Of a DNA stretch of 62,684 nt, positions 58,614 through 62,684 are shown piece after piece. A program made the position numbers and the translations under genes. A model generated the notes under the pieces. That model ran no database searches and was not told the origin of the DNA. It saw only the letters and a list, made by a program, of their open reading frames with translations. Every line of letters begins with the position of its first letter. Positions within the stretch are counted from its first letter, which is position 1. Origin of the DNA: an uncultured Synergistales bacterium (lineage in GTDB: Bacteria > Synergistota > Synergistia > Synergistales > Aminobacteriaceae); the NCBI GenBank assembly GCA_905233455.1, contig CAJOES010000002.1, positions 1 through 62,684 on the forward strand, in the 5' to 3' direction.

Positions 58614-60020
58614 CTATTTCGCCGCTTCCTGTTTCTTTTTCCTGAAAAGGTGAGGAAGCATAATCCATACTGCCGCAATCACCAACATTATCTGCGGTAT
58701 CAGTGTCTCCGCACGGTCATATATGCTCAGTATCTCTATGCTGAATCCGTTCATTGCCGGGATAACCGTCCTGCCCGTGATAACGTCTGCTTCAGTCAGC
58801 TCAACAACGCCCTTGCCCATGAACGATATGCACATCAGGAACAGCAGAATGCTCGTGAACATGAAGAATGCACGCAACGGAAGTTTAACGCTGAAGTAAC
58901 GGAACGCGATCCATACAGCAACAAGGACGAGAATTCCCGCGCCTATGCCGTAAGCTATGTATGCCGGGTCGCTCATGCCTCCGGTGAATGCCGCAGAATA
59001 GAACAGTATCAGTTCCGCGCCTTCCCTCATGACTGCGATGAATGCCGCAAATATCAATGTCCACTGTGATTTACTGTCAATAGACTGCTGAACTTTTCCG
59101 CTGATGTAATTTTCCCATGCTATATTGTCTGCTTTCGACAGCATCCAGTTGCTTACGTAGAACAGCACTGCCACCGCCAAAAACATTGTCCAGCCTTCAA
59201 GGAGTTCACGTGCAACACCGCTCTGTTCACCGAGCATAGCCTCAAGTGCCCAAGCAAGAATCACGCTAGCGATTATTGCCGCGAATGAACCGAGATATAC
59301 GCCTTTAAGCATGTGCTTGTTGCCGGTCTTGATGAGGTACGCCACTATTGCAACGATAACGAGTATTGCCTCTAATCCCTCGCGTACCAGAAGCCCGAAT
59401 GCCGTAACGAACGTAAGCCAGTCCCTGCTCACCGGTGCATTTGCTGCGGCCGGTGCGGATGGTGTTTCCGCAGGAGTCTCGCTGACTGCCGGAGCGGGCT
59501 GTGATGGCGTTGACGCTAATGCAGGTCTGGGTATCTGCGTATCAGTGTATATTGCCTCGCCTGTGCTGTCAGGATCGGAAACTTCTGCTTTGCCGTCAAG
59601 AACCATTGAATCCTTGTAGACTTTGATTTTTAGGTCTTCAATCTGCTGTATCAGTTCATCTTTGGGCTTCTGCTGGCTTCCCAGCAAAACATACTTTATG
59701 TCCCTGAACTGTCCTTCTATATGATTCACACGAGCGGCTGAAATTGCATACATTACCGTGCGTTCAACGCCCTGAACCTCATAATACTTAAAGTAAGCAT
59801 CATTTACGTGCTTGTATGCGTCCTTGTACTTGTCGTTATTCACGTCATCTATTGCGGCATTGAATTCCAGTGCCATATCAGCAGCAACAGCGCGCCAGTC
59901 GTCATAATGTTTCTTTTTCTTTGCGGCTTCAGAGTTGTTTGCAGAACCAAGAACCAGAACACACAAAATAAAAACGAGCAATGAATAATATACAAAGCTC
60001 TTTCTATAATTCGATAACAT
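58614..60020 (-). CDS. FTR1 family iron permease
   Basis: 468 residues. After a signal/anchor segment comes a helical periplasmic domain (about 35-150) and a Pro/Ala-rich linker (about 170-200). The FTR1 membrane part has the two iron-conducting motifs REGLEAILV and REGAELILF on helices 1 and 4. It takes up ferric iron with the P19 protein. The N-terminal extension corresponds to the fused periplasmic region of FetM-like proteins. First gene of the six-gene iron operon, with its own promoter upstream. Confidence 0.92.
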   Translation of the reverse strand: MLSNYRKSFVYYSLLVFILCVLVLGSANNSEAAKKKKHYDDWRAVAADMALEFNAAIDDVNNDKYKDAYKHVNDAYFKYYEVQGVERTVMYAISAARVNHIEGQFRDIKYVLLGSQQKPKDELIQQIEDLKIKVYKDSMVLDGKAEVSDPDSTGEAIYTDTQIPRPALASTPSQPAPAVSETPAETPSAPAAANAPVSRDWLTFVTAFGLLVREGLEAILVIVAIVAYLIKTGNKHMLKGVYLGSFAAIIASVILAWALEAMLGEQSGVARELLEGWTMFLAVAVLFYVSNWMLSKADNIAWENYISGKVQQSIDSKSQWTLIFAAFIAVMREGAELILFYSAAFTGGMSDPAYIAYGIGAGILVLVAVWIAFRYFSVKLPLRAFFMFTSILLFLMCISFMGKGVVELTEADVITGRTVIPAMNGFSIEILSIYDRAETLIPQIMLVIAAVWIMLPHLFRKKKQEAAK

Positions 60021-60083
60021 TTCAATCTCCTTAGCTCATGAAATTATATCAGTCAAACTTATTGTGATTTATTGCCGCTGTGC

Positions 60084-60112
60084 ATTCTACCAGTTGTTAT
60101 TTTTGAGGTCAA
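60084..60112 (-). promoter_or_regulatory. Sigma-70 promoter of the iron operon
   Basis: On the minus strand TTGACC (60107-60112), 17-base spacer, TAGAAT (60084-60089). A second, extended -10 (TGATATAAT, 60043-60051) lies closer to the FTR1 start. The overlapping AT-rich stretch could hold the DtxR-type operator, though I see no perfect palindrome. Confidence 0.65.
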
Positions 60113-60136
60113 GGTATTTGTTACTGTGCGCAAACT

Positions 60137-61090
60137 TTACAGCATTACGGCTTCAGGCATTCCTTCAAGTGCAACTGCCGTGCTTGTCCGGAAATTCAGC
60201 ATGTCCTGTTTGAGCGTTACTGCTCCGGTGTGAGCGTGAATTATTCCTGCAAGGTCAAACATTCTCTTCAGTCTGTTATTGCGTATGTCTCTGCGTACTA
60301 AGCCGGGATTGTCGATTATTGCTGTTGGAGGGCCTGAAGTTATCGTTATGTTTATGTTCGTGTCCGTGCTGTAGTCCGAATGAAGAAGGGCATTGATGAC
60401 AGCTTCCCGAAATACCGCCGTGCATTCACCTGAAAGTTTCCGCGTGAGTCTCGGCAGAAGGCAGGTGTACGCGCTCCAGATACTGTGCGCCGAAGCCTGA
60501 ACAGTACGTCCATTGTGATGCAGAACCGTCCGGACGTTCATGCAGTCCCCGAACATCAATGCACCCGCAAAGGTGAGATATTTCCCCGAATATATGCCTG
60601 TCCTGCGGAGGAACTCATCACGCGTGAAGTATCTGTACGAATCATCACGGGCAGTAACGGCATTGCGGAAAGCATTAACCTGCCCGGAGTCCAGCGCGCA
60701 TGTTACGGGATAATCATCGCGGGAAAAATCCCTGTCCGCCATCAATGACCGCGCCCAAGCCCCGGAGATGATATTTTCGCCTTCAACGCGCCTGTACACT
60801 TGGCCGTTGTGCGTTACGGGCTTTCTGTACCAGTTCAGAGGCTCAACACGGACAGCAAAGACTCCCATACCCAGATCATGAATATCACAGCCGACTATAA
60901 GCGGAAGGGAGTCAATGCCGGTTACGGTTATGGTGTCATCGTCATTGCGTCTTGCACCGAGTACAGCCCAGCCGCCGAGACTGTTTGACATTGCGCATAA
61001 AGTTTCGGGGAGTTTGTACAGTTCATCGCTCCCTAAAAATTGTTTGTCATCATCAGAAGTAAGGTCAAGGAATTCTGCAAGGGGATTCAA
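60137..61090 (-). CDS. AlbA_2/HATPase_c_4-type regulator-like protein
   Basis: 317 residues. The N-terminal AlbA_2-like part (about 20-110) contains LPETLCAMSNSLGGWAVLGARRND, the family's AFAN-GG motif in altered form. The C-terminal region (about 215-300) has the ATP-binding-like FREAVINALLHSDY and IIDNPGL motifs of HATPase_c_4. Proteins of this build are common, and most are annotated as putative transcription factors. The start overlaps the SirTM gene by ATGA, so it belongs to the macrodomain-SirTM operon. Confidence 0.78.
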   Translation of the reverse strand: MNPLAEFLDLTSDDDKQFLGSDELYKLPETLCAMSNSLGGWAVLGARRNDDDTITVTGIDSLPLIVGCDIHDLGMGVFAVRVEPLNWYRKPVTHNGQVYRRVEGENIISGAWARSLMADRDFSRDDYPVTCALDSGQVNAFRNAVTARDDSYRYFTRDEFLRRTGIYSGKYLTFAGALMFGDCMNVRTVLHHNGRTVQASAHSIWSAYTCLLPRLTRKLSGECTAVFREAVINALLHSDYSTDTNINITITSGPPTAIIDNPGLVRRDIRNNRLKRMFDLAGIIHAHTGAVTLKQDMLNFRTSTAVALEGMPEAVML

Positions 61091-61911
61091 AGCAGCTTCT
61101 TCAATGCGTCTCCGATGTCCCCGTCTATGCAGATTGAGCGCGGTGAAATCTCTTCAGGACATACAGCCTCGCCGAGATTGATACAGGCATACGCTGCGTC
61201 AGGGCGTTCATATGTCATTCTCCAGAAAGGATACTTGATGATAACGGGAGTATTCATGCCCACGCCCAGCTCAAGGAACAGCACCCGCATATCCCGCGAA
61301 TCCTCAAGGAATTTCGCGTAACGTTCCGCCGCATTATGCCAGCCGTCGTCCTCAACGAAAGAATCATCACTGCGCAGGTTAGTCGTCATTGGCCTTCCGC
61401 ATACGGGGCAATACGGGATCAGTTCTGACGGTATGCGCATATTCTTCTGCCGCTCAAGCATTGCCGTTATGGTCTTCTCGTTATCGTAAGTCTTATTGTG
61501 GCACGGAAGCGGGCACTGAAACAGGCCGTAATCCCCCTGCGTGTAGAATAGTCTTGACTTGTCGAAGCCGGACTTCTGGAAGCAGTGGTCTACGTTTGTT
61601 GTTATGACGAAATAGTTTCTGCCGTCTAATATCTTCAGCAGGTCAGAATATACTGGTTTGGGTATATCGCAGTAACGGTTCACGAAAATATTTCTGCTCC
61701 AGAATGCCCAAAATTCTTCGTGAGAGTCATACGGGTAGAAGCCTCCGGAATACATGTCGTGAAAGTGGTATTTTTCCTCAAAGTCCGCAAAATATTTCCT
61801 GAAGCGTTCGCCATCATAAGTGAATCCTGCCGAGGTTGAGAGTCCCGCACCTGCACCGACAATTATTGCTTCTGCGTCATCTATTGCCTTTCTGAGTCTT
61901 TCTGTCATCAT
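61087..61911 (-). CDS. SirTM-type sirtuin (protein ADP-ribosyltransferase class)
   Basis: 274 residues. The NAD-binding start is AIIVGAGAGLSTSAGF, and TTNVDHCFQKSGF is the TQNID-equivalent. In the place of the catalytic His is Gln (FYTQGDYG), the mark of class M sirtuins, which transfer ADP-ribose rather than deacetylate. Zinc cysteines are in FQCPLPC and YCPVCG. Directly behind the zinc-macrodomain gene with ATGA overlap, as in the staphylococcal and streptococcal SirTM operons. The lipoylated target GcvH-L and LplA2, usual partners, are absent. Confidence 0.88.
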   Translation of the reverse strand: MMTERLRKAIDDAEAIIVGAGAGLSTSAGFTYDGERFRKYFADFEEKYHFHDMYSGGFYPYDSHEEFWAFWSRNIFVNRYCDIPKPVYSDLLKILDGRNYFVITTNVDHCFQKSGFDKSRLFYTQGDYGLFQCPLPCHNKTYDNEKTITAMLERQKNMRIPSELIPYCPVCGRPMTTNLRSDDSFVEDDGWHNAAERYAKFLEDSRDMRVLFLELGVGMNTPVIIKYPFWRMTYERPDAAYACINLGEAVCPEEISPRSICIDGDIGDALKKLL

Positions 61912-62669
61912 GCAAGCTCCTTAGCGTATATGTTCATGTCCGTATCCTTGAAGACGTTGAATATTACGTGATTGATGTTTTTGCTGTGAGTCAGAAAGTC
62001 CCGGACTGTCCGGACAGCTATTTTTGCGGCCTCGTCATTAGGGAAGTGAAATTCTCCCGTAGATATACAGCAGAACGCAATACTATTCAGAGCGTATTTT
62101 TCTGCAAGCTCAAGGCATGAACGGTAACAGCTCTCTAATTCCTTTCTGTGTCTTTGCGTCAGCTCCCCCATCACTACCGGCCCTAGAGTATGAATCACGT
62201 AACGGCACGGAAGGCTGTATGCTCCCGTGATTTTTGCGCGTCCAGTCGGCTCGTCGTGCCCCTGCGCAGTCATAAGCCTGCTGCACTCATCCCGGAGCTG
62301 AAGACCTGCGGCAGAATGAATCGCGTTATCGATGCACCTGTGGCACGGAATGAAACACCCTAACAGCTTGGAGTTTGCGGCGTTCACGATCGCATCAGAG
62401 TTCAGGCGCGTGATGTCTCCCTGCCATAATGATATATGCGGCTGAACTTCCGGCAGCGCATTAACGTCAACAACTCCCTTAGAGTCCCGGACATGCGACA
62501 AATATTCATCCTGTGCTTTCAGGAAGCCGGGATTCAGTTTCATGGGAGGCCGTACATTCATCAGGGAGCGCAGTAATATTTCCGGGTCATCAATCCTCTT
62601 TGCGTCCTCCCTGTATTCAGGCATCTCATCAAGAAGAAAATCAATCATGTATTTTATTGTTTCGTCCAT
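61908..62669 (-). CDS. Zinc-containing macrodomain protein (protein ADP-ribosylhydrolase)
   Basis: 253 residues. An N-terminal helical extension (1-80) precedes the macrodomain. The domain has LWQGDITRLNSDAIVNAANS, then the zinc/catalytic loop GCFIPCHRCIDNAIHSAAG, the TGAYSLPCRYVIHTLGPVV strand and CCISTGEFHFP. This matches the SirTM-linked macrodomain hydrolases that remove ADP-ribose from protein. It is the first gene of the macro-SirTM-AlbA operon. Its 5' end lies in the 99-base terminal repeat, and its ribosome binding site is GGAG 11 bases upstream. Confidence 0.92.
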   Translation of the reverse strand: MDETIKYMIDFLLDEMPEYREDAKRIDDPEILLRSLMNVRPPMKLNPGFLKAQDEYLSHVRDSKGVVDVNALPEVQPHISLWQGDITRLNSDAIVNAANSKLLGCFIPCHRCIDNAIHSAAGLQLRDECSRLMTAQGHDEPTGRAKITGAYSLPCRYVIHTLGPVVMGELTQRHRKELESCYRSCLELAEKYALNSIAFCCISTGEFHFPNDEAAKIAVRTVRDFLTHSKNINHVIFNVFKDTDMNIYAKELA

Positions 62670-62684
62670 GCGATTAATTCTCCG

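Noticed and set aside
1-62684. Plasmid or prophage interpretation of the self-closing contig
   Set aside because: No replication, partition, integrase, capsid or conjugation genes, while housekeeping genes such as glyQ/glyS are present.

Overview
The window looks like a 62.7 kb stretch of bacterial chromosome from a diderm anaerobe. It carries TolC-type outer-membrane channels, periplasmic lipoprotein-like and binding proteins, class I citrate lyase, an FTR1/P19 iron system and bacterial-type glyQ/glyS. Gene style (many TTG starts, strong AGGAGG sites, tight ATGA overlaps), together with citrate lyase, DUF3793-flavodoxin and repeated substrate-binding proteins, fits a gut or rumen Synergistota-like organism. 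That assignment is inferred from gene content only. No rRNA, tRNA, CRISPR array, replication or plasmid genes were found. The first 99 bases are repeated exactly as the last 99, so the contig closes on itself, although the gene content is chromosomal.

Layout: 1-341, terminal repeat and a small IS200/IS605-like relic. 426-4459, a damaged tripartite exporter operon (ATPase pseudogene, MacA-like, PHP phosphoesterase, TolC-like), followed by garR and a glycosyltransferase broken at a C12 tract. 6839-12291 (+), threonine dehydratase, a LysM/M23 endopeptidase and glyQ-glyS. 12331-18514, a divergent LysR regulator and a citDEF-carrier-lactonase operon with a visible operator and promoter. 18564-25212, M13 peptidase, beta-propeller, small proteins, a MATE pump behind a probable attenuator, DUF3793 and flavodoxin.

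25224-35612 (-) is an unusual 11-gene operon, and I consider it the best candidate for an undescribed system. It runs STAS protein, membrane acyltransferase, D-Ala-D-Ala dipeptidase, DUF3089-like hydrolase, a sensor-HAMP-SpoIIE phosphatase-RsbW kinase fusion, three paralogous substrate-binding proteins that read as circular permutations of the type II periplasmic-binding fold, an amino-acid ABC permease, an ABC ATPase fused to a degenerate RsbW-like domain, and a C39-like peptidase. It reads as a nutrient- or peptide-sensing partner-switching module joined to a transporter and envelope enzymes.

35718-48154 (-) is a RiPP locus: a response regulator with Glu at the phosphoacceptor site, NHLM-type HlyD, peptidase-exporter and second ABC exporter genes (all three carrying disruptive lesions), an intact MacB/TolC/MacA/ATPase set, an intact Nif11-type precursor with a GG leader end, a dead tandem copy of that precursor, and a radical SAM/SPASM maturase.

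48359-62669 holds a HExxH protein, a C2H2 zinc-finger mini-protein, malic enzyme with an AEC carrier, a DtxR/FeoA regulator, a PIN-domain module flanked by two related small proteins, a complete FTR1-P19-DUF2318-ABC iron uptake operon, and a macrodomain-SirTM-AlbA_2 operon.
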